In this document: positions 43,941 to 53,824 of the stretch, piece by piece | Layout: every line of letters begins with the position of its first letter | Numbering within the stretch: position 1 is the first letter of the stretch | From: Planctomycetota bacterium | GTDB taxonomy: Bacteria; Planctomycetota; B15-G4 | Direction: 5' to 3' | NCBI GenBank assembly: GCA_029245865.1 | Contig: JAQWOM010000004.1 | Location: 62,001 to 126,000, forward strand | DNA length: 64,000 nucleotides | Translations under genes and position numbers: made by a program | The notes under the pieces: model-generated | The model's database searches: none | Seen by the model: the letters and a program-made list of their open reading frames with translations, nothing else | What the model was told of the DNA's origin: nothing

Positions 43941-44879
43941 TCAGGCTTCGGCCTTGGGTTCGGTCTCACCGGCCGTGGAGGACTCCTCGGTCGATGCGGG
44001 TGAGGTCACTTCGTCAGCAACGGGGGTGGTCGCCGTGACGGCATCACCGGCCGTGTCCACAGCAGCTGCTTCACCGCCCTCGGCGCTTTCGGTCATGTCC
44101 TGGGCGAGTTGCTCGTGGGTCTCCATGGTGCGCACAACGCCGCCGGCATCCCGCACTCCCAAGGCATCTTCGGGGGCTTTGCCCGACTCCTTGAAGCGCT
44201 TCATGCCCGCATCAATCGCGTCGGTCAACCGACCAAGGATCAAGGCGACAGAACGCATCGAATCGTCATTCGCCGGAATCACGATGTCGACGAATCTCGG
44301 GTCGCAATCCGTGTCGAGCAACGCCACAACCGGCACACCCATGCGCCGAGCTTCGGCAACGGCGATGTGCTCACGCCGCGGATCGATGACCAACATGGCG
44401 CCAGGAATTCGATTCAGCGTCCGCAGGCCGTCCATGTTCTTTTTGATGCGCTTGAGTTGCCGTATCAACTGGGACTGCTGCTTCTTCTTGAGAGCCGCCA
44501 TCTCGCCACTCTCTTCCATCGCCTCGAGTTCCTCGAGACGTGTCAGACGCGAACGAACGGTCTTGAAGTTTGTGAGGGTTCCACCAAGCCAACGCTCAGT
44601 GACCCAAGGCATGTCGACGCGTGCGACTTCCTGGCGGAGGATGCCCTTCATCTGACGCTTGGTGCCCACGTAAACGATCTGACGACCGGTCGCCGCAACT
44701 TCCTCAAGGAAGTGGACTGCCTTGGCCAGACCGCGCACGGTGTGCACCAGATTGATGATGTGGATCTTGTTCCGCTTGCCGTGGATGTACGGCTTCATTG
44801 CGGGATTCCACACATGCGTCCACGAGCCGAAGTGAGCACCGGCCTCGAGGAGTTCCTCGATCGTGGTTTTCGCTACCAA
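43941..44879 (-). CDS. rpsB: Ribosomal protein S2 with acidic C-terminal extension
   Basis: A 312-residue small-subunit protein. TTG 44879 is the start, preceded by GGAGAG. The S2 core (about residues 1-245) shows TIEELLEAGAHFGSWTHVWNP, YIHGKRNKIHIINLVHTV and RMGVPVVALLDTDCDP. The last ~65 residues are an Ala/Glu/Thr/Ser-rich acidic tail (TESAEGGEAAAVD ... AGETEPKAEA) that is absent from E. coli S2. First gene of the rpsB-tsf-pyrH-frr cluster. A promoter-like TTTACC-17-TAGTGT is 149 bp upstream, leaving a long leader where S2 autoregulation could act. Confidence 0.96.
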   Translation of the reverse strand: MVAKTTIEELLEAGAHFGSWTHVWNPAMKPYIHGKRNKIHIINLVHTVRGLAKAVHFLEEVAATGRQIVYVGTKRQMKGILRQEVARVDMPWVTERWLGGTLTNFKTVRSRLTRLEELEAMEESGEMAALKKKQQSQLIRQLKRIKKNMDGLRTLNRIPGAMLVIDPRREHIAVAEARRMGVPVVALLDTDCDPRFVDIVIPANDDSMRSVALILGRLTDAIDAGMKRFKESGKAPEDALGVRDAGGVVRTMETHEQLAQDMTESAEGGEAAAVDTAGDAVTATTPVADEVTSPASTEESSTAGETEPKAEA

Positions 44880-45027
44880 GTTTTCTCTCCATCTCCACCC
44901 GTCAGGGCAGTCGAAGGGCGCTCAAAGCGCGGGTTTTTGGGGTTAGTCTGAGCGGAATCGCCGATTTTCTACGGGCAGGATCTGCTCGCAAACCGAAAAT
45001 CACACTCTCGTGACAAAGTGGCCGGAC

Positions 45028-45056
45028 ACACTACCAAAGCACCCCTGAGGGGTAAA
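45028..45056 (-). promoter_or_regulatory. Candidate sigma-70-like promoter of rpsB
   Basis: Read on the minus strand: TTTACC (45056-45051), 17-bp spacer, TAGTGT (45033-45028). It would give a ~140-nt rpsB leader. Chosen by eye from spacing; other weak matches exist nearby. Confidence 0.35.
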
Positions 45057-45112
45057 CAAGCCTGAAGACCTCCGAGAGCCCTTTGCCGACTGGCTCAGGG
45101 CAGGCTAGCCTC

Positions 45113-46174
45113 ATGAATGACACCCTGACAGTCATCATGGACGAGCTTCAGATCCTCCTCGCGCTCCACGCGCCCGTTCCAGGGCGCGATCTCGCCTCGC
45201 AATTGCGGGCTTTGGGGTTGTCCGTCGAGGTGAGCCGAAATCAGGCCGATACCTGGGTCGCCCTACGCGATCGCCCCCCCCACGCAGTCCTCCTGGCGCC
45301 CATCCAGGAAACCGGCAACTCCGCAGAATTGCTCAGCCTCTTCCGATCGCGGGCCGCCGGAGCCGCTTCTCCAGCGGTGGTGGTGCTCACGGATCGGCCC
45401 GGATTCCTGGATGACCGGGCCGAAGATATCGACGATTTTCTCAGCCCAGAAGATTCGGCCGACCACATCGTCCGCCGACTGGTCTACGCCATTGCCCGGC
45501 AGGCAGCCCGCTTGCGGCTCGCAGACGAGAAAGAGCACCTCCTCCGGGCCTCCACAACGGACTTCAAGACAGGCCTCGCCAATGACCGGCAATTCTCCGA
45601 AGCCTGCAGGATCGAATGCGCCCGGGCCGTTCGTGAAAATCACTGGCTCGGCGTCCTCATGATCGACCTCGACCATTTCAAGACCATCAATGATCAGCAC
45701 GACCACAACTTTGGTGACCACGTCTTGCTGAAACTTGCTGACACCTTGCGCGACGGCTTGCGCCCGTTCGACACACCCGCGCGCAAGGGAGGAGATGAGT
45801 TCGCCGTCCTCCTGCCATCAGCGAATCTCGAATCGTCTCGCACCATCGCAGAGCGCTTGCGGGCCAGCTTTTCCGCTCTGGAATTGCGGCAGGGCGGGCA
45901 CCACGCTCGATCCTCGATCACTGTCGGTGTTGCAGCCTGGCACCCCGAAAGTGAAGAGAGCATCGAAATGGTTCTCGCCAAGGCAGACCGCGCCCTGCTG
46001 GCCGCAAAAGACTCCGGTCGAAACCGTGTCAGGGTTCATGGCGATCTGCCAGCTGCCCACCCACTGCCCACAACGAAAGCAGAGCCCGTCACGAAAACGG
46101 CTCCTTCAAAAGACAGAGCCAAGCGCAGCAAGGCAAAGAAGCCCCGCCGAAAGGGACAAGAACGCGCTGATTGA
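45113..46174 (+). CDS. GGDEF diguanylate cyclase with degenerate receiver-like N-terminus
   Basis: A 353-residue cytosolic protein from ATG 45113. Residues ~1-125 look like a degenerate receiver fold (HAVLLAPIQE in place of a clear phospho-acceptor Asp block). A linker helix leads to a GGDEF domain (about 145-310) with intact GGDEF at 226-230, so c-di-GMP synthesis is likely. RPFD lies five residues before GGDEF, which matches the inhibitory I-site (RxxD). The C-terminal ~40 residues are Lys/Arg-rich (KDRAKRSKAKKPRRKGQ). Divergent from rpsB and convergent with ileS. Confidence 0.92.
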   Translation: MNDTLTVIMDELQILLALHAPVPGRDLASQLRALGLSVEVSRNQADTWVALRDRPPHAVLLAPIQETGNSAELLSLFRSRAAGAASPAVVVLTDRPGFLDDRAEDIDDFLSPEDSADHIVRRLVYAIARQAARLRLADEKEHLLRASTTDFKTGLANDRQFSEACRIECARAVRENHWLGVLMIDLDHFKTINDQHDHNFGDHVLLKLADTLRDGLRPFDTPARKGGDEFAVLLPSANLESSRTIAERLRASFSALELRQGGHHARSSITVGVAAWHPESEESIEMVLAKADRALLAAKDSGRNRVRVHGDLPAAHPLPTTKAEPVTKTAPSKDRAKRSKAKKPRRKGQERAD

Positions 46175-46191
46175 GCGCCAGCGAAAGCTTC

Positions 46192-49100
46192 TTACGAGCT
46201 CTCGACCCGCTGCACGGCCACTTGCAACGCAGCGCCTTCGACGTCGAAGGAAACCGCGCCTTCCAGCATGCCGCCTTCGGCAACCTCAAGACGCGTCCCC
46301 AGCACTTCGCCCAGAATAAAGGCTTCGTGCAAGCGAGCAGCGGTCAGCAGGTCTTCTGACCCCGCCAGACGCACGATGACTCGATCGGACACCTCGAGAC
46401 CCGCTGACTTTCGCGTGTTTTGCACCCGATTCACGATCTCCCGCGCGCGCCCCTCTCCCAGCAACTCCTCATCGAGTTGGGTGTCGAGCGCCAACACGAG
46501 CCTCCCGTCACCCGCCACGGCGTAGCCCGCCCTGCCGGTCTCCACGAGTTCCACGTCCTCGTGATCCAGGGCATACACCTCGCCGTCGACTTCTACTTTG
46601 AGTTCTCCAGAGGCCTCGAAAGCCAGCAGAGTCGCTTCGTCGAGCGCCTTCACCTTGGCGGCCAAGAGTTTCATCTTGGGACCCAGGCGGGGGCCCAGGC
46701 GTTTGAAGTTCGGCTTGGCCGAGAGTTCTCGAAAATCTGCTGTCTCGACGATCTCGACCGCCTTCACATTCAGCTCTTCGGCAACAAGTCGCGAAAGTTC
46801 GGGGCGAGCGAGACGCTCGGCATCGTCTGCGGCTGTAGCTTTCACAAGAGCCCGCCTCAAGGGTTGCCGGACACGTAGATCATGCCCCGCACGCACAGAA
46901 CGTCCCAACGCCACGGCAGACAACACCGCAGACATCTCGCGTTCGAGTTCTTCGTCCACCAACGAGAGATCCGCAACCGGCCAGTCCTGCAGATGAACTG
47001 AGGCTTCGTCGGACTCCCCCGTCACAGCGCGCCACAGCCACTCGGACCAAAAGGGGACGAGTGGGGCCATGAGCAAAGCAACGCGCTCGAGCGCCGCAGC
47101 GAGGGTGGCAAAGGCTGCACGTTTGTCTTCGACTTCACCAGACTTCCAGAATCGCGCACGATTGCGACGTACGTACCAGTTCGAAAGCTGTTCGTCGATG
47201 AACGCATCAAGTTGCAGAGCCACTTCGCCCAACTCCAGGCGCTCATAGGCAGCATCGACAGTTGTGGTGAGGGTTTGCACCCGAGACAGCAGCCAGCGAT
47301 CGATCGGAGGGCGCTCCGAGACACTCGGAGCCGGCTCACCCGGAACGAATCCGTCAAGATTTGCGTACATCGAAAGGAAGGCATAGCAGTTACGCAAGGT
47401 GCCGAAGACTCGGCGCGCACCTTCAGCAACTGCTTTCTGGTCGAAACGCTTGGGCAGCCACACCTGACCTTGACTGACAAACCCCCAGCGCGCTGCATCG
47501 ACTCCACAGCTGTCGAAAACAGCAGATGGGTCGACGACGTTTCCGACGCTTTTGCTCATCTTCTTGCCCTGCCCATCCAGGAGCAGGTTGTTGACCAGCA
47601 CGCTCTTGTAGGCCGGCTTGCCCGTGAGAAACGTGCCAATGACGTGCAAGGTGTAGAACCATCCACGGGTCTGATCGAGACCCTCGCAGATGAATGCTGC
47701 CGGGTAATCCGCGGGAAGCTCACCGCCGGTGGCTCGCGGCCATCCGGCCTGAGCAAAGGGCATCGAGCCCGAATCAAACCAGCAATCGATGACCTCTGGA
47801 GTGCGGCGCATGACGCCTTCACAGCCCTCAGCAGTGCAGCTCAGGGTGACTTCGTCCACCTGCGGTCGATGTGGGTCGAAGTCTGGCGACACATCCTGCT
47901 GTGCCAGTTGATCCAGTTCTTCGAGCGACGCCGGGCAGGCCTCGTCACCACATGCATCACAGACCCATACGTTCAGTGGCGTTCCCCAGTAGCGTTCGCG
48001 ACTAATCGCCCAGTCGACATTGTTCGAGAGCCACTCGCCGAATCGCCCCGTTCCGATCTCGGACGGGTGCCAGTCAATGGTTTCGTTGAGGGCGACCAGT
48101 TTGTCGCGCAGCTTTGTGGTGCGCAGATACCAACTCGGTCGAGCCATGTAGAGCAAAGGGCTCTTGCATCGCCAACAATGCGGGTAACTGTGATCGATGG
48201 TCGCACGCCGATAAAGCACACCACGGTCTTTCAAGACCTTGATGATGTCGCCGTCTGCATCCTTGACGAATCGACCTTCAAAACCAGGCACTGCTGATGT
48301 GAAGCGACCCTGCTCATCCACAGGAAGCACGAGTGGAAGCCCATCTCGCTGCCGAATACTGAAGTCATCGGCGCCGAAAGCCGGCGCCATGTGCACAAGC
48401 CCCGTGCCGTCCTCAGAAGAGACGAAGCTTGCCAACCGCACGGTGTGCATGACCGCTCGCTGGTCATCAGATGTGCACTCGACGGTGACATGGTCCAACG
48501 GCCGCTGGTAAGAAAGCCCCTCGAGCAGCCGCCCGGGGAAGCGCGCAAGCACCTCGGCCTCATCACCTAAAACAGTGCCCACAAGGGCGTCGGCCAGAAT
48601 GTAAGTCTCTTCATCCAGCCGCGCAGCCGCATAGGTCAGATCGCCATCGACGGCCAATGCAACATTAGAAAAGAGCGTCCAAGGTGTCGTTGTCCAGACC
48701 AGCAAGCTTGGTTTCTTGAGGGCGCGGCAAGCGTTCAGAGTGCCCTCGTCCAAGTTGCAGCCATCCACAAGGCCCAGCGACGAATCAAAACGCTCGGCCC
48801 AATCATGATCCGTCACGGCGAAGCGCACAAAGACTGAAGGGTCTTGCACGGTCTCGTATCCCAACGCGACCTCATGGTTCGAGAGACCGGTCGAGCAGCG
48901 GGGGCAGTATGGAAGGATCTTGAAGTCCTTGACCAGCAAGCCTTCCCCGTGAAAGCGAGAGAGAATGGCCCAGCAACTCTGGATGTAATCGCTCTCATAG
49001 GTGACGTAGGGGTTTTCGTAGTCGAGCCAATACGCCATGCGCTTCGACAATTTTTCCCAGTCAGCCTTGTACTTGAATACAGACTCGCGACAGCGCCGAT

Positions 49101-49443
49101 TGAACTCGGCAATGCCGATCTCCTCGATCTCCTCGCGAGTCGTGATACCCAGTTCTTTCTGGACTTCGATTTCAACGGGAAGGCCTTGTGTGTCCCACCC
49201 AGCCTTGCGCGGAACGCGATGCCCCTTCATGAGGCGATGGCGGCAAACCGTGTCTTTCAGGGTCCGCGAGAACACATGGTGAATCGCCGGCTTGCCATTG
49301 GCTGTCGGCGGGCCTTCGAAAAAAACGAAAGCCTCTCCGTCGGCGTTACGTGCGAGGGAACGCGCAGGCACCTCGTGCGCATCCCAGCTCTCCTGCACGA
49401 GCGCCTCGAGCCGCTCCTCCGGCGGCAGCGTCGGGAACGTCAT
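46192..49443 (-). CDS. ileS: Isoleucyl-tRNA synthetase, eukaryote/archaeal-like (type 2) form
   Basis: A 1083-residue class I synthetase that charges tRNA-Ile. ATG 49443 is preferred over a frame extension to 49476 because GAGGGGAG precedes it. The HIGH-type motif is NGKPAIHHVFSRTLKD, the pattern of type 2 IleRS, which includes mupirocin-resistant bacterial forms. KMSKS is intact (GKKMSKSVGN). Cys pairs in YCPRCSTGL and CDACGDEAC suggest zinc binding. The CP1 editing domain and a C-terminal region of ~350 residues follow. It is the last gene of the lpx block, 10 bp after the Gfo/Idh gene. Confidence 0.97.
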   Translation of the reverse strand: MTFPTLPPEERLEALVQESWDAHEVPARSLARNADGEAFVFFEGPPTANGKPAIHHVFSRTLKDTVCRHRLMKGHRVPRKAGWDTQGLPVEIEVQKELGITTREEIEEIGIAEFNRRCRESVFKYKADWEKLSKRMAYWLDYENPYVTYESDYIQSCWAILSRFHGEGLLVKDFKILPYCPRCSTGLSNHEVALGYETVQDPSVFVRFAVTDHDWAERFDSSLGLVDGCNLDEGTLNACRALKKPSLLVWTTTPWTLFSNVALAVDGDLTYAAARLDEETYILADALVGTVLGDEAEVLARFPGRLLEGLSYQRPLDHVTVECTSDDQRAVMHTVRLASFVSSEDGTGLVHMAPAFGADDFSIRQRDGLPLVLPVDEQGRFTSAVPGFEGRFVKDADGDIIKVLKDRGVLYRRATIDHSYPHCWRCKSPLLYMARPSWYLRTTKLRDKLVALNETIDWHPSEIGTGRFGEWLSNNVDWAISRERYWGTPLNVWVCDACGDEACPASLEELDQLAQQDVSPDFDPHRPQVDEVTLSCTAEGCEGVMRRTPEVIDCWFDSGSMPFAQAGWPRATGGELPADYPAAFICEGLDQTRGWFYTLHVIGTFLTGKPAYKSVLVNNLLLDGQGKKMSKSVGNVVDPSAVFDSCGVDAARWGFVSQGQVWLPKRFDQKAVAEGARRVFGTLRNCYAFLSMYANLDGFVPGEPAPSVSERPPIDRWLLSRVQTLTTTVDAAYERLELGEVALQLDAFIDEQLSNWYVRRNRARFWKSGEVEDKRAAFATLAAALERVALLMAPLVPFWSEWLWRAVTGESDEASVHLQDWPVADLSLVDEELEREMSAVLSAVALGRSVRAGHDLRVRQPLRRALVKATAADDAERLARPELSRLVAEELNVKAVEIVETADFRELSAKPNFKRLGPRLGPKMKLLAAKVKALDEATLLAFEASGELKVEVDGEVYALDHEDVELVETGRAGYAVAGDGRLVLALDTQLDEELLGEGRAREIVNRVQNTRKSAGLEVSDRVIVRLAGSEDLLTAARLHEAFILGEVLGTRLEVAEGGMLEGAVSFDVEGAALQVAVQRVESS

Positions 49444-49453
49444 GACTCCCCTC

Positions 49454-50467
49454 TCAGGTCCATCGATGCGATTCAATTCCTTCGGAGATGCGCAGAGCGA
49501 CCTCCATGGCTCTCAAGCCGGCCTTTGCCGACACGCCACTGACTTCTTCACCGCGAACATTAGCAATGAATGCCGTCAGTTCCGACAGCAACGGATTTGC
49601 CTCGTCCATATCGATCTCTCTCGCATCCATCAGGCCCTGTGCGATGAATTCCTTGAAGGAGTCCTTCGCTTCCAGCCGAGATTGTGCGCTGGCATCCAGG
49701 CTGCCCAGATCAAAGGCCTCTGCCTTGCGCACCACAAACGCCCTCCGAGTCGCAAAATCCATGGAGACAAAGGCTTCATCTCCAAAGACGCGGGTTCGGC
49801 GAAGTGGCTCAAAGGACACTCGACTGGCTGTGATATTCGCAATGCAGCCGTTCTCAAACACCAACCGGGCATTGGCGATGTCGACATGCTTGCCAAGCAC
49901 GCGGCTACCCACGGCATGCACTTCCTTGAGTGGAGCGTCCGCGAGTTCCATCACAATGTCGATGTCGTGAATCATGAGATCCATGACCACGCTGACATCC
50001 AATGTGCGAAAGTTGAAAGGCGCCAGGCGATGGGCCTCTATAAATCGAGGCTGAATCTGCATGTCATGCAATGCAGACAAGGCAGGGTTGAAGCGTTCGA
50101 TGTGCCCCACCTGTAGGACGACGCCGCGCTCTCTCGCCGCCGCTTCCATTTCACGTGCCTCGTCCAGAGTCGCCGCCATGGGTTTCTCGACGAGCACATT
50201 GATCTCGCGATCAAGCAACGACATCACAACATCACGATGGAGGCTGGTCGGAACAGCGACACTCACTGCAGTGACGTCATCAGGAATGGAATCCAATGAG
50301 GACAAGCCCACAGCCCCCAGAGGCTTGGCAATCGCCTCCGCTCGATCAGGATCCACATCGACGACTGCGCTCAATTCCACGCCCGGAATCTCATTCATCA
50401 GACGCGCATGGTGTTGGCCTAAATGACCCACGCCCACCACGGCAGCTTTGAGAGTTGGAGACCCCAT
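49454..50467 (-). CDS. Gfo/Idh/MocA-family oxidoreductase in the lipid A gene block
   Basis: A 337-residue NAD(P)-dependent dehydrogenase. The Rossmann motif is VVGVGHLGQHHARL (about 10-23), the EKP motif is LVEKPMAATLDEA, and the C-terminal sugar-binding domain has VMDLMIHDIDI with the conserved DxxxHD. The position directly after lpxA recalls GnnA, which oxidises the 3-hydroxyl of UDP-GlcNAc before transamination to make 2,3-diamino lipid A; gnnA sits beside lpxA in bacteria that do this. No gnnB-type transaminase is in the window, so this remains a hypothesis. AAGGAAG precedes ATG 50467. Confidence 0.9.
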   Translation of the reverse strand: MGSPTLKAAVVGVGHLGQHHARLMNEIPGVELSAVVDVDPDRAEAIAKPLGAVGLSSLDSIPDDVTAVSVAVPTSLHRDVVMSLLDREINVLVEKPMAATLDEAREMEAAARERGVVLQVGHIERFNPALSALHDMQIQPRFIEAHRLAPFNFRTLDVSVVMDLMIHDIDIVMELADAPLKEVHAVGSRVLGKHVDIANARLVFENGCIANITASRVSFEPLRRTRVFGDEAFVSMDFATRRAFVVRKAEAFDLGSLDASAQSRLEAKDSFKEFIAQGLMDAREIDMDEANPLLSELTAFIANVRGEEVSGVSAKAGLRAMEVALRISEGIESHRWT

Positions 50468-50553
50468 GCATGCTTCCTTTTCGTAACAGCTCAGCGATTG
50501 AATACAGGCTCAGTGAAGAGACAAGCCCGGCCAGCGTGTGCTTGGCACCTCGT

Positions 50554-51351
50554 TCAGGAATGACCTCTCAGCGATTCTCGATAGCGCCCGAATCGCCCGG
50601 CCTCCTTACGCAACAAGAACTCGGCAAGCTCTCGCACCATGGGCGACCGATCGTTGATCAGGGCGTGCGCCTCTTCGCTCACGCTGCGCCCGGTGCGAAA
50701 GATGGCCCGATAGACGTGCTTGATCTCATCGATATCTTCTTTTTCGATCCCGGCACGTGCCATGCCGACCTCATTGACCATGCGCACTTCGGCAGGATCT
50801 CCGGCGACTTTGACGAAGGGTGGAACGTCCTGCACCACTCGCGCCTTCGCGCCGACGTAGGCCATACGCCCAATCGACGTGTACTGACCAACTCCTGCGT
50901 ACCCATTGAGTACGACGTTGTCGCCAACGTGACAGTGCCCTGCGATGAGCACGCTGTTGGTCATAATAATTCCGGACCCCAGCACGCAGTCATGACCCAC
51001 ATGGCAACTCGCCATGACAAAGTTCTTGTTGCCAATGGTCGTGACCTTGTGCTCCTTGGGCGTGCCGCGATTGAGTGACACGAACTCACGGAAAACGTTG
51101 TCATCCCCAATCTCAATTCGGCTCGCTCCCGTGTGATGAACGAGGTCCTGAGGAGCTGTCCCAACAGAGACAAATGCCGTCAGAATATTCCGTTCGCCGA
51201 GAACCGCACCTTCGGAGAGAAAGCAGTGCGGTCCGACCCGCGAACCCGCTCCGATGCGCACGCCTTTTTCGATCACTGTGTATGGACCGACCTCGACATC
51301 GTCATCGAGTTCAGCTGCCGCATCAACGATTGCTGTCTTGTGAATAATCAT
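50554..51351 (-). CDS. lpxA: UDP-N-acetylglucosamine acyltransferase
   Basis: A 265-residue left-handed beta-helix acyltransferase, the first step of lipid A synthesis. Hexapeptide repeats run through residues ~1-185 ([23 protein letters not shown]), with the catalytic His in ASCHVGHDCVLGSG. The C-terminal helical part ends AGRFGRYRESLRGHS. Its ATG overlaps the lpxC/fabZ stop by 4 bp (51348-51351), so the two are coupled. The acyl-length or amide/ester preference cannot be read by eye. Confidence 0.96.
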   Translation of the reverse strand: MIIHKTAIVDAAAELDDDVEVGPYTVIEKGVRIGAGSRVGPHCFLSEGAVLGERNILTAFVSVGTAPQDLVHHTGASRIEIGDDNVFREFVSLNRGTPKEHKVTTIGNKNFVMASCHVGHDCVLGSGIIMTNSVLIAGHCHVGDNVVLNGYAGVGQYTSIGRMAYVGAKARVVQDVPPFVKVAGDPAEVRMVNEVGMARAGIEKEDIDEIKHVYRAIFRTGRSVSEEAHALINDRSPMVRELAEFLLRKEAGRFGRYRESLRGHS

Positions 51352-52652
51352 CCTGCGTCCACCAGCGTGAACACCATCTGCGCCTCCGCTGCGACATGCT
51401 CATTGACTTTTGCAACACACACGACTCGTCCCATGGTGTCACGCACTTTGACTGCTTCGACTTCCAACCGGAGTTGGTCCCCTGGAATCACCGAACGGCG
51501 CAATTTCACCTTGTCGATGGCCCAGAGCACGGGCAGTTTGCCCGTGTATTCCATACGGCGCAGAAGCAACGTGCCTGCCAGTTGCGCCAAGGCCTCCAAG
51601 ATGAGGACGCCGGGCATGATGGGCTGGCCCGGGAAATGGCCTGCAAAGAACGGCTCATTCACCGAGACATTCTTGATGCCAACAGCTCTCCGATAGCCCT
51701 CCAACTCCAGAACCCTATCCACCAGCAAGAACGGATAGCGGTGCGGCAACAAATCGGCGATTTCCCGGATGTCCATGCCGGTGTCGCGGACAAGGCGCCC
51801 ATGGTTTTCCTCCCGCTCCATGGCGGCAGAGAGACAGCGCACCAAGGCGTGGTGCGCCCGGTGACCCGAACGAGTCGAACTAATACGCCCTTGGATGTCG
51901 GCACCCAGCAGGTACAGGTCGCCCAACATATCGAGAAGCTTATGACGAGCCGGCTCATCAGAGAAGCGAAGCTCTCCATGAACAGGTGCGTCGCCATCCA
52001 ACACGACGGTATTTTCTTCGTTTGCGCCCGCACCCAGGTCACTCGCACGAAGCGCCTCTACCTCCGACGCCAACACAAAGGTGCGCGCCGGAGCGATCTC
52101 CTTGGCCATATCTGTCCCAGGCAGTTCGACTTCGATGAACTGGGGAGTCAGGCCCTGATGGCGGTAGTCGAGTGTGTAGGCAAGCTGCAGTCCGCTACGC
52201 GACGAGGGAATCGCATTCACAACCGCACCGTCCATTTCGACGAAGAGCGGCTCCTCGATCGCGAACTCCTTGCGGGCCACCTTCTGGTCGACCACCCCTG
52301 CGGCGCTCACCGCCTCAAACCATGGCAAGGCAGAGCCATCCAATGCGGGCAACTCCGGGCCGTCGAGTTCAATCTCCACGTTGTCGATATTCATCGCAGC
52401 AAGCGCGGCAAGCAGGTGCTCGACTGTGTGCACCTCGGCCAGTCCACGCCGGAGCATCGTGCGTCGCTCCGCCTCGGCAACAGATTCAATATTGGCCGGA
52501 ATCGGATCACTGTCGGGCAGGTCAGATCGAATGAAGAACGCGCCGCTGTCCGCAGCCGAAGGTCGAACGACAACCCGCACATCATGGCCTTCGTGAAGCC
52601 CGACGCCTCTCACCTCAAACGGATTTTTGATTGTTCGCTGGTTACGAGCCAC
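51348..52652 (-). CDS. lpxC/fabZ: Bifunctional LpxC deacetylase/FabZ dehydratase fusion
   Basis: A 434-residue fusion. Residues ~1-285 are LpxC, which deacetylates UDP-3-O-acyl-GlcNAc: start [22 protein letters not shown], zinc ligands in [10 protein letters not shown] and in [15 protein letters not shown], and catalytic His in [11 protein letters not shown]. Residues ~290-434 are Fab[15 protein letters not shown] with catalytic His and [14 protein letters not shown] with catalytic Glu. GTG 52652 is used because homologues begin here and the frame above it is lpxD sequence; this overlaps the lpxD end by 11 bp. The fusion is best known from Bacteroidetes, and also occurs in other diderm phyla. 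Confidence 0.95.
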   Translation of the reverse strand: MARNQRTIKNPFEVRGVGLHEGHDVRVVVRPSAADSGAFFIRSDLPDSDPIPANIESVAEAERRTMLRRGLAEVHTVEHLLAALAAMNIDNVEIELDGPELPALDGSALPWFEAVSAAGVVDQKVARKEFAIEEPLFVEMDGAVVNAIPSSRSGLQLAYTLDYRHQGLTPQFIEVELPGTDMAKEIAPARTFVLASEVEALRASDLGAGANEENTVVLDGDAPVHGELRFSDEPARHKLLDMLGDLYLLGADIQGRISSTRSGHRAHHALVRCLSAAMEREENHGRLVRDTGMDIREIADLLPHRYPFLLVDRVLELEGYRRAVGIKNVSVNEPFFAGHFPGQPIMPGVLILEALAQLAGTLLLRRMEYTGKLPVLWAIDKVKLRRSVIPGDQLRLEVEAVKVRDTMGRVVCVAKVNEHVAAEAQMVFTLVDAG

Positions 52653-53709
52653 TGTCAGACCCTCCCGGGCGAGCAGCCCGCAAGTCAGCGAGCAAAGCGG
52701 GAAGCCGCTTAAGACTCGAGATCTGACGCTTCCACTGGTGGTGCGGAGCCGCCGGATACCCCAGCACATACTCGCCGGGCAGGGGGTCCTGCATCACAAT
52801 GGCACAGCCCCCGACAATGGTTTTGTCGGAGACATGGACCTGACTACTGATCGCAGCCCGCCCAGCCATGAGGACATGTTTACCGACATGTGCTCCGCCT
52901 GCCAGTGACGCATGCCCTGCGATGGCGGTGTGATCGCCAACCGAACAGTTGTGCGCGATGTGCACCTGGTCATCGATCTTCACACCGTCACCAATCACGG
53001 TGGATTCCAAGCGCGCACGATCGATGGTGGTGTTCGCGCCGATTTCGACGTCGTTCCCCACGAGCACGACACCTACCTGCGGGCTCTTGATATGTGCACC
53101 ATCTTTTCCGACTCGGAACCCGAATCCGTCTGCGCCAAGCACCGCGCCGGGATGAAGGATGCCACGATCGCCCATCACGCAGCGCTCGCCGAGGTACGAG
53201 CCCGGGTACAACTTGCATCCAGCACCAACCGAAGCATTTGCTCCTACGTAGGAGCGCGCCCACAGTTTCGTTCCTGGTCCGACCCGTGCACCGCGCCCCA
53301 CGAAAGACCAGGGGCCAACGGCAACGGACGGATCCAAATCCGCTCCGTCTTCGACAACTGCAGACGGATGAACGCCCTCGGCGGGGCCAACTTCGCGTGG
53401 ACCAAAAGTCGCGACGATCGTGTCGACCGCCAACTCGGGATCCTCCACACAAATGAGCGAACGCCCCTCGCCGCGGACTTGCTCCTGCAGGGCGGCAGAC
53501 TCTGCCGAAGACTCGGTGCCTGGAACGATCAGGCATCGAGCACGGCTCGCACCCGCCTCCTTGAAATACTGCGGCCGGAAAACGGCTGCGAGATCTTGAG
53601 GGCCGGCAGAGGCCAGCGAACGCAGACTTTCGAGTTCGGCACCCTCCGGACCGATCACCTGGCCGCGCAGCAAGGCGGCAATCTCAGCGATGGTCTGATG
53701 AAGGTGCAT
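52642..53709 (-). CDS. lpxD: UDP-3-O-acylglucosamine N-acyltransferase
   Basis: A 355-residue beta-helix enzyme, third step of lipid A synthesis. The N-terminal uridine-binding domain covers ~1-105. Hexapeptide repeats follow, and the catalytic His is in [18 protein letters not shown] near residue 245. The C-terminal [13 protein letters not shown] helix is typical. It lies between bamA (115 bp upstream) and lpxC/fabZ (overlapping). No ompH/skp gene separates bamA and lpxD, unlike in proteobacteria. Confidence 0.96.
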   Translation of the reverse strand: MHLHQTIAEIAALLRGQVIGPEGAELESLRSLASAGPQDLAAVFRPQYFKEAGASRARCLIVPGTESSAESAALQEQVRGEGRSLICVEDPELAVDTIVATFGPREVGPAEGVHPSAVVEDGADLDPSVAVGPWSFVGRGARVGPGTKLWARSYVGANASVGAGCKLYPGSYLGERCVMGDRGILHPGAVLGADGFGFRVGKDGAHIKSPQVGVVLVGNDVEIGANTTIDRARLESTVIGDGVKIDDQVHIAHNCSVGDHTAIAGHASLAGGAHVGKHVLMAGRAAISSQVHVSDKTIVGGCAIVMQDPLPGEYVLGYPAAPHHQWKRQISSLKRLPALLADLRAARPGGSDSGS

Positions 53710-53824
53710 GATCGCTCTGACCGGGGGATGACCAGGGGCCCACTATCCGAAAGTCGGCGGCGGTGGGAAAGCCCGGCGGCACTCGAATCGCTAGACGGGA
53801 CTCGAACCGCTCCAGAACAGGGAC

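Noticed and set aside
43360..44655. A 431-codon open frame on the plus strand
   Set aside because: It is antisense to tsf and rpsB, which are certain genes, and its translation has no recognisable domain; a by-product of high GC.
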